DNA of 64,000 nt from Planctomycetota bacterium (GTDB lineage Bacteria; Planctomycetota; Phycisphaerae; SM23-33). The notes below the pieces were generated by a model, which saw nothing but the letters and a program-made list of their open reading frames with translations, had not been told where the DNA came from and did no database searches. The position numbers and the translations under genes are program-made. Numbering within the stretch: position 1 is the first letter of the stretch; the number at the start of each line of letters is the position of its first letter. The stretch lies in NCBI GenBank assembly GCA_022705325.1, contig JAKJER010000026.1:1-64000 (forward strand), read 5' to 3'. Below are positions 27,362 to 36,925 of the stretch, piece by piece.

Positions 27362-28981
27362 TTACTCCTCGATCGGCGCGGGCTCGAAGTCGCTGGGGTT
27401 GACCCAGCCGGCCCGGACCTTCTCGCCCTTGGTGTAGCGCTCGTAGAAGTTGCGGGTGCGCTCGTCGGCGTAGAGGTACTTGTCGAACACCTCGCCCTTG
27501 CCCAGGACCCGCGGGTCGGCCTGCTCGGTCAGTTCCTTGAGCAGTTGTTCGCGGAGGGCCTTCTTCCGGTCGGCGTGGGCGGCTGCGGCGGCCAGGTCGT
27601 TCATGCAGTCGGGGTCGTCCTTGATGTTGTAGAGTTCCTCGCCGCCTCGCTTGCCGAACGCCAGCTTCCAGAACTTTCGGGTCGCCTCGTCCTTGCGGGC
27701 CTGGATGCACAGGGTCTTGGTGGGCGAGCCGTCGACGTCCAGGTAGCCCGTTTCGCCGTTGCACGCGGGCCAGCGGGAGGGCTCGAAGTTGATCACGTAC
27801 AGGAACCCGTCCTTGACGATCCCCCGCACGGGGTAGCCCTGGTCGGCGGGCCTGCCCACGTCGTTGCGCTCGCGGCCGATCAGGACGTGGTCTCGCTTGG
27901 GGTCGATGCGCCCGGACTTGTCCGACCGCAGCAGCGGCGCGAGGCTGCGCCCGGTCAGCGGCGCCATGCCGACCTGCTTGTCGCTCAGGCCCGCCAGGTC
28001 CAGGCAGGTGGCGGCCACGTCGGCGAAGCTGACGAAGTCGTCCACGGTGCGCTTCGTGGCGGACTGGCCGGCCTTCCACATCGCCGCAAAGGGCATGTGG
28101 TTGGAGACCTCGTAGCACTGGCCCTTGGACCGCGGGAAGGGCATGCCGTTGTCGGCGGTAACGATGACCAGCGTGTTGTCCAGCTCGCCTCGCTCCTCCA
28201 GCAGCTTGAGCATCCGGGCGAGATGCAGGTCGAAGTGTTCCAGCTCGCGGGCGTAGTCGAGCATGTCGGTGCGGACGGTCTGGTTGTCGGGCCAGTAGGC
28301 CGGCACGCGGTCGACGTCGCCGGGCTTGCGCCCGGTGTCGCGCGGGCCCGTGCCGTACTCGTAGCCGCGGTGGGGCTCGACGCTGCCGTACCAGAAGCAG
28401 AAGGGCAGGCCCTCGGGGCGGGCGTCGAGGAAGTCGGCGAAGTTGGCGGCGTAGTCGTTGGATGAGATGCCCGTGGTGGGGGCCTTGGCGGTGCGGCGGT
28501 TGTAGGCCTTGCCGGTCATCTCGCGACGCTTGCCGTCGGCGCCGACGGCCTTGCCCGGCGCCCAGCCCTTCAGCACGTGCCCCACGTGGTAGCCGTGCTC
28601 GCCCAGGGCCTCCATGAACGTCTTGAACTTCGCCGGGAAGAAGCACACGTGGTTGGCGGCCTCCTCGAGCTGCCAGGGGTTGCGCCCGGTCAGCAGGCAC
28701 GATCGCGAGGGGGCGCACTTGGCCGTCGGCGTGTAGACGTTGGTGAACAACATGCCCTCGCGGGCAACGCGGTCGAAGGCTGGCGTCTTGACCCACGTGC
28801 AGCCGTAGGCCGACATGTGCGGATACGACGCGTCATCGGCGATCGCCAGCAGGATGTTCGGTCGCTTGGCCCCCGCGGGGGCCGCCCCGGCAGCCGTCAG
28901 CCACCGGCCCAGCAGCCCGCCAGCCGCCGCTGCGCCCGCAAGCCTCATGGTCTCACGTCGTGAAAACCGAGCATTCGCCAT
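27362..28981 (-). CDS. Tat-exported type I sulfatase
   Basis: 539 residues. The N terminus carries SRRETMRL plus an alanine-rich hydrophobic stretch, a twin-arginine export signal. Metal-binding D49/D50 follow NILLAIAD. The sulfatase signature CAPSR at 89-93, followed by SCLLTGR, contains C89, the residue converted to formylglycine in type I sulfatases. The length and the conserved GTGPRDTG and [11 protein letters not shown] regions fit the N-sulfoglucosamine-sulfohydrolase-like branch common in planctomycetes. The substrate is probably a sulfated polysaccharide, but its identity is not deducible. It is divergent from the kelch-like gene at 29121, with 139 bp between the starts. Confidence 0.93.
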   Translation of the reverse strand: MANARFSRRETMRLAGAAAAGGLLGRWLTAAGAAPAGAKRPNILLAIADDASYPHMSAYGCTWVKTPAFDRVAREGMLFTNVYTPTAKCAPSRSCLLTGRNPWQLEEAANHVCFFPAKFKTFMEALGEHGYHVGHVLKGWAPGKAVGADGKRREMTGKAYNRRTAKAPTTGISSNDYAANFADFLDARPEGLPFCFWYGSVEPHRGYEYGTGPRDTGRKPGDVDRVPAYWPDNQTVRTDMLDYARELEHFDLHLARMLKLLEERGELDNTLVIVTADNGMPFPRSKGQCYEVSNHMPFAAMWKAGQSATKRTVDDFVSFADVAATCLDLAGLSDKQVGMAPLTGRSLAPLLRSDKSGRIDPKRDHVLIGRERNDVGRPADQGYPVRGIVKDGFLYVINFEPSRWPACNGETGYLDVDGSPTKTLCIQARKDEATRKFWKLAFGKRGGEELYNIKDDPDCMNDLAAAAAHADRKKALREQLLKELTEQADPRVLGKGEVFDKYLYADERTRNFYERYTKGEKVRAGWVNPSDFEPAPIEE

Positions 28982-29120
28982 GGTCCACCGCCTTCCTGGA
29001 AACAGGTACTATCGTCCGGCAGAGGCGGACCTGTCAACCGTGTGGCATGACGACGCGGCCAAGAACAGTTGACTGGCACGCGTTCTCGCTGCACCATCAC
29101 GTCCACCTAGGAGACTTGCC

Positions 29121-31520
29121 ATGAAGCGAGTTGCCTTTCTGATCTGCCTGGCCTCGTCGGCAGCGGTCCAGGCCGACGACAAACGCCCGCCGGTCTACCA
29201 GGGCGACTACTCGGGTCTTCCCGCCAATCAGTGGAGGCTCGTGCACGTCGAGGACAACTCGGGCGGCAAGTGGGGGTCGGCTGTGGTGCACGCAGACGGG
29301 ACGGATCGGCTGTACCTGTGGGGCATCGGGGGCCATACTCCTCAGAGAAACCGCTACCAGCGATATGAGCTGGAGAGCTTCCGGATGCCTGCGGGAACCT
29401 GGTTCGAAGCCCTGCCGGCCTCCAGGGCCGACGCGTGGGCGAAGGGCAAACACCCGCCGTTCACCATTCACGGGATGAGCGGCCCGGCCGTCGGCCCGGC
29501 GCTGCGGAGCGTGGGCAACCAGAGCTACAACGAGGTCCGCTTCCACGACTTCGACGGCGTGTCCCGCCCCAGCCCGGTGACGGTCTTCAACCAGGTCTGC
29601 TATGATTCGAAGCGCGGGCGGCTGGTGTTCTTTGCCGGCGGGCGGACGTTCGCTTTGGACGCGGCGACCAATGCGTGGACGGATCTGGCCCCGCCCGGCT
29701 GTCCGGTTGCCTGTCAGCAACTCGCCTGGGCCAGCCTGGCCTACGACGCGGTGAACGACGAAGTGCTGCTGTTTGGCGGGGGCGACGCTCTGAACGTCGA
29801 GGGCGGGGCGGCGACATGGCTGTACTCGTGCCAGGCCAACGCCTGGCGGCGGGCGAAGCTGGATATCGAGCCACCACTGCGCTGCACCAGCCCGATCGTC
29901 TACGACCCCGCCACGCGGACGCTTGTGATGTTCGGCGGCTACGACCAGCGCCGGGCCCTCAACGACACGTGGGTCTACCGCTGCAAGGAGCGGTGCTGGG
30001 AGCTTCGCAAGCCGAGCCCCTCGCCCCCGCCGATGTACGCGCCGGCGACGGCGGCGCTGGGCGGCGGGAAGGTCCTGGTCGTCGAGGCCGACGCCGTGAC
30101 CACCAGGCGGGGCTACTCCACCACGGCCGCACCCAGGCAAACGTGGGTGTACGACGTGGCCGCGGACAAGTGGACGCCGCTGGCGGCGGAACTGAAGCTG
30201 CCCGGCTACACCTGGCTGACGGCGGCTGGAGCGGCCAGGCACAGCACGGCCTTTCTGGTGGCCTTCGGCCAGCAGCGGCGGACGTACGCGCTGCGATACG
30301 ACCCAGCCGCCGAGCCGGGCACGCACAAGGGCTATGCCCCCGGAACAGTCGCGTGGAAGTATCGCGAGCAGCGCGAGTCGCTGGCGGGCGCGCCGCCCGC
30401 GGACGCCGCGGCCCACAAGAGGTTCCTGGCCGACCTGCCGGTCAACCGCTTCGTCGACGCCGCGCCGCCCGGCGAGCTGGTGAGCAAGACGTGGTCGACG
30501 GCCGTTGCGACCGGCGACGGGCGGATCGTCTATCATGGCGGGGGGCACAGCGGCTACAGCGGCAACGACTGGGCCCATTACGACATCGCGGCCAACCGCT
30601 GGATGCTCGCGAGCGACCCGTGCTTCGCGCCGTACCTGGAGTCCAGCAACGGCTCGCCCTGGGGCTACAGCTACGCTCGCCGTCCGTGGAGCCAGCACAC
30701 CTACCTGTGGTACGCGTATGACCCGCTCAGCAAGCTCGTGGTGTACTGTGCCCGGCCCACCATTCACGACGGGGTCGAACTGGCCCTGGACGCCAAAGAC
30801 CCCGACAAGGGCTTCGTCTACAGCGTCAAGACGCACGGCTACTGGACGTGGCTGTACGATCCCGCCGACGGGCGGATGCACGGGCCGATCTTTGGCCGAC
30901 CGTTCCGCCAGGACTGGGGCCTGGCCCTGTGCATCACGCCGCGGGGCGTGTACGCGACCACCGGCGGCACGACGCCGGAGCTGTACAAGGCGACGGTGAC
31001 GCGCGGGGACGACGGCACTGCCGACGTGAAGTGGGAACTGCTGGACAAGGCATTTCCGCAGGACAAGCTGCCCGGGCGCCACGACTACGAGGCCATGCCG
31101 CTGGTGTACGACTCGAAGCGCAGCCGGCTGATCCGCGTCATGGGCAGCGTGGAGAAGGACAAGCCCGCCTGGCTGAGAATGCACGCTCGCGGGCTGGGGC
31201 CGGCTGACAACTGGGAGCCGATCGAGTCGTCCGGGCCCGTTCCCCCGCCGGCCCGCGAGACGGTCTACCTGCCGCGCCAGGACGCCCTGCTGGCCCTGCG
31301 CGACCGCGACAAGGTGTACGTCTTCCATTGCGAATCCAGGCAGTGGAAGCACCTGGACGTGGACCTGCCCGAGGGATGCTACACGCACGAATGCTCGCTG
31401 GACTACGACGCCAGGCACGATCTGGCGGTGGCGCTGGTGCCGTCGCGCTTCAGCGGGCCGCTGCGGACGCTGCTGCTGCGATACGATCCGTCGGCGGCCA
31501 GGTACAAGCAGGCCGACTGA
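29121..31520 (+). CDS. Exported kelch-like beta-propeller protein
   Basis: 799 residues with a Sec signal peptide (MKRVAFLICLASSAAVQA, cleavage near residue 18). AGGAGA lies 6 nt before the ATG. Kelch-type blades are recognisable by their core strands, such as LVFFAGGRTFALD, EVLLFGGGDALN, LVMFGGYDQRRALNDTW and RIVYHGGGHSGYSGNDW, each followed by an aromatic W/Y in the DxxxNxW position. The two halves of the protein look like two propellers joined by a linker near residues 400-450. No catalytic motif is recognised. Position next to the sulfatase suggests an extracytoplasmic carbohydrate-related role, but this is inference. Confidence 0.85.
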   Translation: MKRVAFLICLASSAAVQADDKRPPVYQGDYSGLPANQWRLVHVEDNSGGKWGSAVVHADGTDRLYLWGIGGHTPQRNRYQRYELESFRMPAGTWFEALPASRADAWAKGKHPPFTIHGMSGPAVGPALRSVGNQSYNEVRFHDFDGVSRPSPVTVFNQVCYDSKRGRLVFFAGGRTFALDAATNAWTDLAPPGCPVACQQLAWASLAYDAVNDEVLLFGGGDALNVEGGAATWLYSCQANAWRRAKLDIEPPLRCTSPIVYDPATRTLVMFGGYDQRRALNDTWVYRCKERCWELRKPSPSPPPMYAPATAALGGGKVLVVEADAVTTRRGYSTTAAPRQTWVYDVAADKWTPLAAELKLPGYTWLTAAGAARHSTAFLVAFGQQRRTYALRYDPAAEPGTHKGYAPGTVAWKYREQRESLAGAPPADAAAHKRFLADLPVNRFVDAAPPGELVSKTWSTAVATGDGRIVYHGGGHSGYSGNDWAHYDIAANRWMLASDPCFAPYLESSNGSPWGYSYARRPWSQHTYLWYAYDPLSKLVVYCARPTIHDGVELALDAKDPDKGFVYSVKTHGYWTWLYDPADGRMHGPIFGRPFRQDWGLALCITPRGVYATTGGTTPELYKATVTRGDDGTADVKWELLDKAFPQDKLPGRHDYEAMPLVYDSKRSRLIRVMGSVEKDKPAWLRMHARGLGPADNWEPIESSGPVPPPARETVYLPRQDALLALRDRDKVYVFHCESRQWKHLDVDLPEGCYTHECSLDYDARHDLAVALVPSRFSGPLRTLLLRYDPSAARYKQAD

Positions 31521-31640
31521 CCGCCTGCGGTTCGGCGAGGGCGCCTCCAGGTTTCGCCAGGGAGGCGACACCGACGCCCACCTCCGCTTGGGAGGACCCA
31601 GGGCCGACTCGGCGACTGTCTTCTGATTTCCAGTGTCCCT

Positions 31641-31669
31641 TTGACCGTCTCCGCGTCTTGACTTATAAG
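31641..31669 (+). promoter_or_regulatory. Sigma-70 type promoter of arsM
   Basis: TTGACC (31641-31646) and TATAAG (31664-31669) are separated by exactly 17 bp. The predicted transcription start is near 31676, about 24 nt before the GTG start. This is the best-formed promoter in the window. No clear ArsR-type dyad overlaps it by eye. Confidence 0.65.
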
Positions 31670-31699
31670 CGACAACCAACAAGCCAAGGAGAACCAATC

Positions 31700-32479
31700 G
31701 TGACAGACATTCGGAAGGCCGTTCGAAATCGATATGGCGAGATCGCCGCCGGCGGGCCCTGCACCCCGGGCTGCTGCAGCACCGGAACGCCGTGCTCGAC
31801 GGTCCCGCCCGAGGTTGCAGCCGCGGCCCTGGGCTACTCGCAGGCAGAGCTGTCGGGCCTTCCCGAAGGAGCCAACCTCGGCCTGGGGTGCGGCAATCCA
31901 CAGGCCATCGCGGCACTGAAGCCGGGCCAGACGGTCCTGGATCTTGGCAGCGGCGGCGGGATCGACTGCTTTCTGGCCGCCCGGCAAGTCGGGCCGGTCG
32001 GACGCGTGATCGGCGTGGACATGACGGCGGAGATGATCGAACGCGCGCGGGCCGCCGGGACCCGGGCCGGTGCGTCAAATGTGGAGTTCCGCCTGGGAGA
32101 GATCGAGCATCTGCCGGTGGCGGACCAAACGGTGGACGTGGTCCTCTCGAACTGCGTGATCAACCTGTCCCCGGACAAGCCGGCAGTCTTTCGCGAGGCA
32201 TTCCGAGTGCTGAAGTCCGGCGGTCGGCTGGCGATCTCGGATATCATGGCCACCGCCCCCATGCCCCCCGGCATTCGAGACAGCGTGGAACTGCACGTCA
32301 GGTGCGTGGCCGGCGCTGCGACCATCGAGGAGGTCGAGGCCATGCTGGCCGAGGCCGGGTTCACCGAAATCCGGATCACCCCGATGGCGGGCAGCGCCAA
32401 GGTGATTCGCCAATGGATGCCGGACCTGCGGCTTGACGAGTACATCGTGTCAGCCACCGTTGAGGCGATCCGCCCGTAG
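31700..32479 (+). CDS. arsM: Arsenite S-adenosylmethionine methyltransferase
   Basis: 259 residues from a GTG at 31700 with AAGGAG 8 nt upstream; an upstream extension of the frame overlaps the previous gene and has no ArsM similarity. SAM-binding motif VLDLGSGGGIDCF is at 79-91. The three cysteines needed for trivalent arsenic binding in the ArsM family are recognisable: C64 (in LGCGNP), C152 (in NCVINLSPDK) and C202 (in VRCVAG), with the usual 50-residue spacing between the last two. Extra cysteines sit at 21, 25, 26 and 32. The enzyme methylates As(III) to methylated and volatile forms in the cytoplasm. Its own promoter is visible and no ars transporter is nearby. A SigZ-like sigma factor gene follows 202 bp downstream. 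Confidence 0.93.
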   Translation: MTDIRKAVRNRYGEIAAGGPCTPGCCSTGTPCSTVPPEVAAAALGYSQAELSGLPEGANLGLGCGNPQAIAALKPGQTVLDLGSGGGIDCFLAARQVGPVGRVIGVDMTAEMIERARAAGTRAGASNVEFRLGEIEHLPVADQTVDVVLSNCVINLSPDKPAVFREAFRVLKSGGRLAISDIMATAPMPPGIRDSVELHVRCVAGAATIEEVEAMLAEAGFTEIRITPMAGSAKVIRQWMPDLRLDEYIVSATVEAIRP

Positions 32480-32637
32480 ACAGGGCGGCTGCGCGGGGTC
32501 AACGGACAGGCTCATAGCCGATGGCCGACGAAATGGCGGTGATGCGGGAAGGACTCGTGCGCGATGAGGCCTGAGCTCGCCTGGCCGCCTCTCGCCCGGC
32601 GATCGACGCTCCGGCTTGCTGCGCCGGCCCGCGACGG

Positions 32638-32646
32638 TGGTACAAT
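32638..32646 (+). promoter_or_regulatory. Extended -10 candidate before the sigma factor gene
   Basis: TGG followed by TACAAT, 35 bp before the ATG. It resembles an extended -10 (TGnTATAAT). A weak TTGCTG lies 19 bp upstream. Confidence 0.4.
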
Positions 32647-32681
32647 GCCCCTCAGCGGGTTGACCAGCAGGAAACAGCATC

Positions 32682-33308
32682 ATGGCAGACGTTGTCGAGA
32701 CTGAACGCTTGTGGATCGCGATGCACAAGCGCCTGTTGACCTACATTCACGGCCGCGTTCGCAGCGTTCACGATTCCGAGGACATCCTCCAGGAGGTCTT
32801 CGTTCGAGTTCTCGCGAACCGGGACGGCGTGCGGGACGCCGGGAGTGTCACGGCCTGGCTGTACCAGATCACCCGCAACGCGATCGCCGACTATCACCGC
32901 AGGCGGGCGGCGGCTGTGCGGGCGATGGCGAGGATCGCGACCGACGTTCCGGAAAGCACTGAGGATTCCGAGACCACTATCCAGACCCAGGCCATCGAGG
33001 AGTTCGCCCGCTGCATCGAGCCGTTCCTGCGCGGAGTGCCCGAGCCGTACAGACAGGCCATCGCGATGACCGAGCTTGGAGGCATGACGCAAAAGGCTGC
33101 CGCCAGGGAACTTGGGGTGTCGCTGTCCGGGATGAAGGCGCGCGTACAGCGCGGGCGAAGCAAGCTCAAGGACGTGATCCTCGATTGCTGCAGCTTGGAG
33201 CTCGGCCGTCGAGGGAGTCTCGTCGACTATCAGCGCCGCCACGCCGAGAAGTACTTGACCTGCGACTCCGAGGGCTCCTGCAGCGGCCGCGACGGCACGC
33301 CGGAGTGA
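32682..33308 (+). CDS. SigZ-like ECF RNA polymerase sigma factor
   Basis: 208 residues. Region 2 spans about 10-75 (DSEDILQEVFVRVL and the RNAIADYHRRR end) and region 4 about 115-165 (YRQAIAMTELGGMTQKAAA, then a helix-turn-helix ending KARVQRGRSKLK). The C-terminal tail is cysteine-rich: C169, C170, C194 and C200, with the form CCxLELGRRGSLVDY typical of SigZ-type ECF factors. AGGAAACAG precedes the ATG. No anti-sigma factor gene is adjacent, so the cysteine tail may itself sense thiol stress or metal(loid)s; this is inference, strengthened by arsM immediately upstream. The start is sound because the ATG is followed directly by conserved region 2 sequence. Confidence 0.88.
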   Translation: MADVVETERLWIAMHKRLLTYIHGRVRSVHDSEDILQEVFVRVLANRDGVRDAGSVTAWLYQITRNAIADYHRRRAAAVRAMARIATDVPESTEDSETTIQTQAIEEFARCIEPFLRGVPEPYRQAIAMTELGGMTQKAAARELGVSLSGMKARVQRGRSKLKDVILDCCSLELGRRGSLVDYQRRHAEKYLTCDSEGSCSGRDGTPE

Positions 33309-33490
33309 TGCGGGTGACAGCACCGGCGCCGCTCGTTCGCCTTTCGCGCCAGCAGGCCATTCCCTGCCGGGAACGCCGCAACCGGTGTTCTACCGTGACG
33401 TTCGGTCTGGTCGGGCTGCCGGCCGTCTTGTGCGGGTACGAGTAGAGTCCCGCCCGCGAGAATCGCTCAAGGCCCGGAGAGAGAGAAACC

Positions 33491-36400
33491 TCAGGGCTCG
33501 GCGGTTCGGCCCGCGTAGCCGGGCATGTCCGGGCCGGGGGTTCGGCGGGCCAGTTCCGCGCCGGTGCGGACGGCCCGGAGCACGATCTCGAAGTCCGCGT
33601 CGCCCGGGCCGAACGGCGAGATGGGCTTGCCGTCGGCGGTCTTGTCGATGCCTCGCCCGCCGGGGGTCTTGTCTCCTTCGCGGGCCTTGGGCTGGTGGGC
33701 GGTCAGGGCGGGGCTCAGTTCGGGACGGGTGAAGTTGATCCACGCCGTCGAGCCGTCGAACCGCTGCCAGGTCATCGCGTCCTTGCCATGGCAGCTCTCG
33801 CAGCGGCGCTTGAAGACGCCCATGAAGTCGCGGGCGAACCACTCCGCGGGCCGGCCCGTTCCCGGGTCGTCCACCAGGTCCCGCTTGCCGCCGCAGAGCA
33901 CGCGGCTGTTGGCGTACGTGCCGTAATAGGGGGCGTCGGCGTCGATCCAGGTGTAGATGCGGAGACGGTCGGCGGGCGGCAGGGGCTTGCCCGCGTGGTC
34001 AGACTCGATGATCTCGGTCAGCCGGCTGGCGTGGCTGCCGGCCCAGAGCGGCTGGTTGACGGCGGTGGGCGTCTTGAGCAGCCAGAAGTAGTGGACCAGC
34101 GGTTTGCCCTTGGCGGCTTCGCCGGGCAGCATGTGCCCGGCGGCCATGTCGTGCTGGCGGTACGAGCGGCTGCGACCGAGCAGGTTGTCGTAGGACATCG
34201 AGAAGTAGCGGGTCTTGTCGCCGGAGAAGTCGTATCCGCCCTTGGGGTTCGCCCCGCTGTGGCAGCGGACGCAGTGCTTGTCCAGTACAGGCTGGACGGT
34301 CGTCGGGAAGTCGATGATGCCGTCGCCCGCCCAGTCGGGGCGGACGGGCACGGACGCCGCGCGGCGCATCGCCAGCGGCACGCCCGCGGGCGGGGGCGGG
34401 GCGGTGGTGCGAGGCTCGTGGCAGCCGACGCAGCCGAGGTATTCGCCCGGCATGAGCTGGCAGGCGGAGGTCATGCGCTGGAGTTCGCGCCCGTCGGCGT
34501 CGAGGGCCTGGAAGTAGATCTCCCGCAGGGCCGGCGCGAGGAAGTGGGCCGACCCGTCCGCCTCGACGGGCACCGTGCCCCAGCAGCGCTTGGCGTAGTA
34601 GGTGGCCCGGCTCATGAGGGGGTTCTGGTCGTAGGCGCGGTTGCCGAAGGCGACCTTCTCGTCGGTCGGGTGTTCGGTGAGGGCCTCGGTCTTTCGGACC
34701 TGCTCCATGATGCGGATGGCCTTGACGCGGCCTCGGGCGATCGTGGGCTCCAGGCCTCGGTAGACGTCGACCAGGGCAAGCGTGCCCATGGGCTGGCGGT
34801 CGCGCGGGTGGTGCTCGGGCAGATCACGTGGCACGGGCATCCTGCCCGTGTGTACCACGGCCGTCCCGGCCGTGGATTCTGCGCCTGTCCGGCCCGAAAG
34901 TGTAGCCTCCGCCTCCACGGGCGAGACGCCCGTGGGACGCACGGCCGGGACGGCCGTGCCACGTAGCGGGATCGGACAGAAGCAGTGCAGTTCCGGATGC
35001 TCGTAGACGGTGCGTTTGCGGTCCTGCCAGTCGTGCAGGACGATACGGTACTTCTGCCTGCCGCCCCCGCCGTAGGCACAGAGGAAGCGCCGGCCGTCCA
35101 GCGGGAACGGATCGCGGTAGGCCCAGGCGTGCGGGTGGTCATGGATGTCCGGGAACTCGCGGGTGATCCAGTCGTAGCCCACGCCGCGCGGGGCCTCCGG
35201 TCCGGCCGTCACGTCGATCCACCCGATCGCGCCGTTTCCGTAGCCGTGGTGCGAAGCGAAGGTCGCCAGCACGCGGTGACTCAGGCCGGGGATGGGGCGG
35301 GCCTGCCAGAACGTGCCGACCTCGCGGACGGTGTTGCCAAAGAACAACTGATAACCCGTGCCGTCGGGGTTCTGCGTCCAGAGGCTCTGGCGATAGGTCA
35401 GGTCGCGGTCGACGTACTCCCATCGCATGAACAGCACTCGTCCGTCGCCCAGCAGTTGCGGCGTGGTGTCGGTGAGGGTGTTCATGCTCAGGCAGCGCGG
35501 CCGGCTTCCCATGGGCGAGACGCGGTGCAGGTTGCCGGCCGGGCCCGGCTGGCAGACCGTGCTGCCGAAACGCCGCGTGGAGACGAACACCAGGTCGCCG
35601 TCGGGCAACTCGCAGGGCGAGACGTCGTAGTACGGCCCGTCGGTGATCTGGCGCAGTCCGCTGCCGTCGACGCCGATGCGCCACAGGTGCCAGCGGTGCT
35701 GACCGGCGGGGGCGTACGAGAAGTACACCGTCCGGGCGTCCAGCGAGAGGTTGAGGTCGTAGATGCAGCCTTCGGGGTCGCGGAAGACCGTCCGGGGCGG
35801 CTGGGTTGGCCGGGACGGATCGATCACCAGGATAGCGCAGCCGGGCCTGGTGGGCCGGGCGGCCCAGTGGTCGCAGCCGACCGCCGGAGGGGCCGACAGC
35901 ATGTGCCGGGCCAGGAACACGACGGGCGGGAGACGCTCCAGCAAGAGCGTGTCGGGCCAGTCGGTCGGGCCGGTGCCGAAAGGGATCGGCCGGGGCTTGT
36001 CGCCGGTCTTGACGTACAGGTTGCGGTATTGGCCCGCGCGCGCCCAGGGTCGCAGGCCCACCTTGCCGCCCGCCAGCGGGTGCCGGGTGTCCTCGTAGAG
36101 CAGGACGCTCTTGCCGTCGACGACCGCCTCGATGGTCCGCCCGGCCAGGCGGACGACGAGGGATACCCACCGTCCGACCGGGACGGTGCAGGGCACGTCG
36201 CGGATCAACTCGAAGTTGTCGCGGTGGCGGCCCAGGCGGAGGACCCCGGCCGCGGCGTCGAGAGCGACCTCGTAGCCGTGCCACGCGTCGGCCCCGACCG
36301 CCGGGCGACTTACGCGGACGATCAGGGCCAGGTTGCCGGCCGTCCGGTCGGAAAAGAAGATCTCAACTCCCGCCTCGCCGTCGGCCAGGTCGATCGGGTC

Positions 36401-36649
36401 ATACAGGAGCTTGGGCCCTTGTTGTCCGGCGGCGTGGAGGACATCGCCGCGGACTTCCCACGAACCGCCATACCCGGTAAACCGCGGGCCAGGCGGTTGC
36501 GGGGGCAGGTCAGGGGAGGCGGCGGACGGGGCGGGCGGCTCCGCGGCGAGCGCCGGCGCCGGCAAGGCGGCTCCCGCCGTGACCGCCAGCAAGGCCGCCC
36601 AGGCCGCACCGCGCGGGCACGCGCGACACTCTGCCACCCAATGTCTCAT
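33491..36649 (-). CDS. Exported c-type cytochrome protein with HzsA-like propeller and an in-frame palindromic insertion
   Basis: 1,052 residues from the ATG at 36649, which begins a signal peptide (MRHWVAE through ALPAPALA); an upstream in-frame ATG at 36736 would bury that signal. The N-terminal third is a LamG/DUF1080-like jelly roll. The middle is a TolB-type beta-propeller with DG-rich blades, resembling the middle domain of the hydrazine synthase alpha subunit family found widely in planctomycetes. The C-terminal part has three haem-binding CxxCH motifs: CVGCH (near 34416-34433), CVRCH (near 34257-34275) and CESCH (near 33787-33804). Anaerobic ammonium oxidation is not implied, because such HzsA-like proteins occur in many planctomycetes with unknown roles. 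A 139-bp palindromic element lies in frame between the propeller and the haem part. Confidence 0.82.
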   Translation of the reverse strand: MRHWVAECRACPRGAAWAALLAVTAGAALPAPALAAEPPAPSAASPDLPPQPPGPRFTGYGGSWEVRGDVLHAAGQQGPKLLYDPIDLADGEAGVEIFFSDRTAGNLALIVRVSRPAVGADAWHGYEVALDAAAGVLRLGRHRDNFELIRDVPCTVPVGRWVSLVVRLAGRTIEAVVDGKSVLLYEDTRHPLAGGKVGLRPWARAGQYRNLYVKTGDKPRPIPFGTGPTDWPDTLLLERLPPVVFLARHMLSAPPAVGCDHWAARPTRPGCAILVIDPSRPTQPPRTVFRDPEGCIYDLNLSLDARTVYFSYAPAGQHRWHLWRIGVDGSGLRQITDGPYYDVSPCELPDGDLVFVSTRRFGSTVCQPGPAGNLHRVSPMGSRPRCLSMNTLTDTTPQLLGDGRVLFMRWEYVDRDLTYRQSLWTQNPDGTGYQLFFGNTVREVGTFWQARPIPGLSHRVLATFASHHGYGNGAIGWIDVTAGPEAPRGVGYDWITREFPDIHDHPHAWAYRDPFPLDGRRFLCAYGGGGRQKYRIVLHDWQDRKRTVYEHPELHCFCPIPLRGTAVPAVRPTGVSPVEAEATLSGRTGAESTAGTAVVHTGRMPVPRDLPEHHPRDRQPMGTLALVDVYRGLEPTIARGRVKAIRIMEQVRKTEALTEHPTDEKVAFGNRAYDQNPLMSRATYYAKRCWGTVPVEADGSAHFLAPALREIYFQALDADGRELQRMTSACQLMPGEYLGCVGCHEPRTTAPPPPAGVPLAMRRAASVPVRPDWAGDGIIDFPTTVQPVLDKHCVRCHSGANPKGGYDFSGDKTRYFSMSYDNLLGRSRSYRQHDMAAGHMLPGEAAKGKPLVHYFWLLKTPTAVNQPLWAGSHASRLTEIIESDHAGKPLPPADRLRIYTWIDADAPYYGTYANSRVLCGGKRDLVDDPGTGRPAEWFARDFMGVFKRRCESCHGKDAMTWQRFDGSTAWINFTRPELSPALTAHQPKAREGDKTPGGRGIDKTADGKPISPFGPGDADFEIVLRAVRTGAELARRTPGPDMPGYAGRTAEP
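34826..34964. repeat. 139-bp palindromic element inside the HzsA-like gene
   Basis: Perfect 11-bp terminal inverted repeats (ACGTGGCACGG at 34826-34836, CCGTGCCACGT at 34954-34964) bracket four internal hairpins: 34832-34850, 34855-34875, 34915-34935 and 34940-34958, with stems of 8-9 bp and 3-nt loops. It contributes about 46 residues rich in TAVP, TGRMPVP and SPVEAEA type sequence that do not resemble either flanking domain. It looks like a mobile palindromic unit tolerated in frame. Confidence 0.85.
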
Positions 36650-36925
36650 CGTGGGCCAGGTCCTTCCGGTCAGTCTGGTCGGCCGGTTCAACGGGGTCCG
36701 GCCCGACGGGTCCGGGCTTCTGCGATCGCGATCCATCGCAGGCCGTATCCTCGTCGCAGGCCGCGCTTGCCCGCGCCGATTCTACAGGATCAACCCCGAC
36801 CCACGCACGCGGATTGCACGGGGGCGATTCGCCTCCGTGGGGGACTATTGCCTGGGGCCAGCCTGGCGGCTATCATCGCTCTCGACCGTCGAACGATCCT
36901 TCATCTTTGCGGAAAGGGCCCGACC

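Noticed and set aside
31328-31699. N-terminal extension of arsM into the kelch-like gene
   Set aside because: It overlaps the preceding gene in another frame; the promoter at 31641-31669 and AAGGAG place the start at the GTG at 31700.
29097-32078. Minus-strand open frame of 993 codons
   Set aside because: Antisense of the kelch-like and arsM genes; no recognisable domain.
33491-36649. True hydrazine synthase subunit and anammox metabolism
   Set aside because: Only the propeller resembles HzsA; no partner subunits or other anammox genes are present, and this wider family is common in non-anammox planctomycetes.
34985-36925. Plus-strand extension of the GH116 gene, which would add about 650 residues
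   Set aside because: It lies opposite the HzsA-like gene and reads as low-complexity sequence; the Tat signal and ribosome binding site mark the start at 36926.
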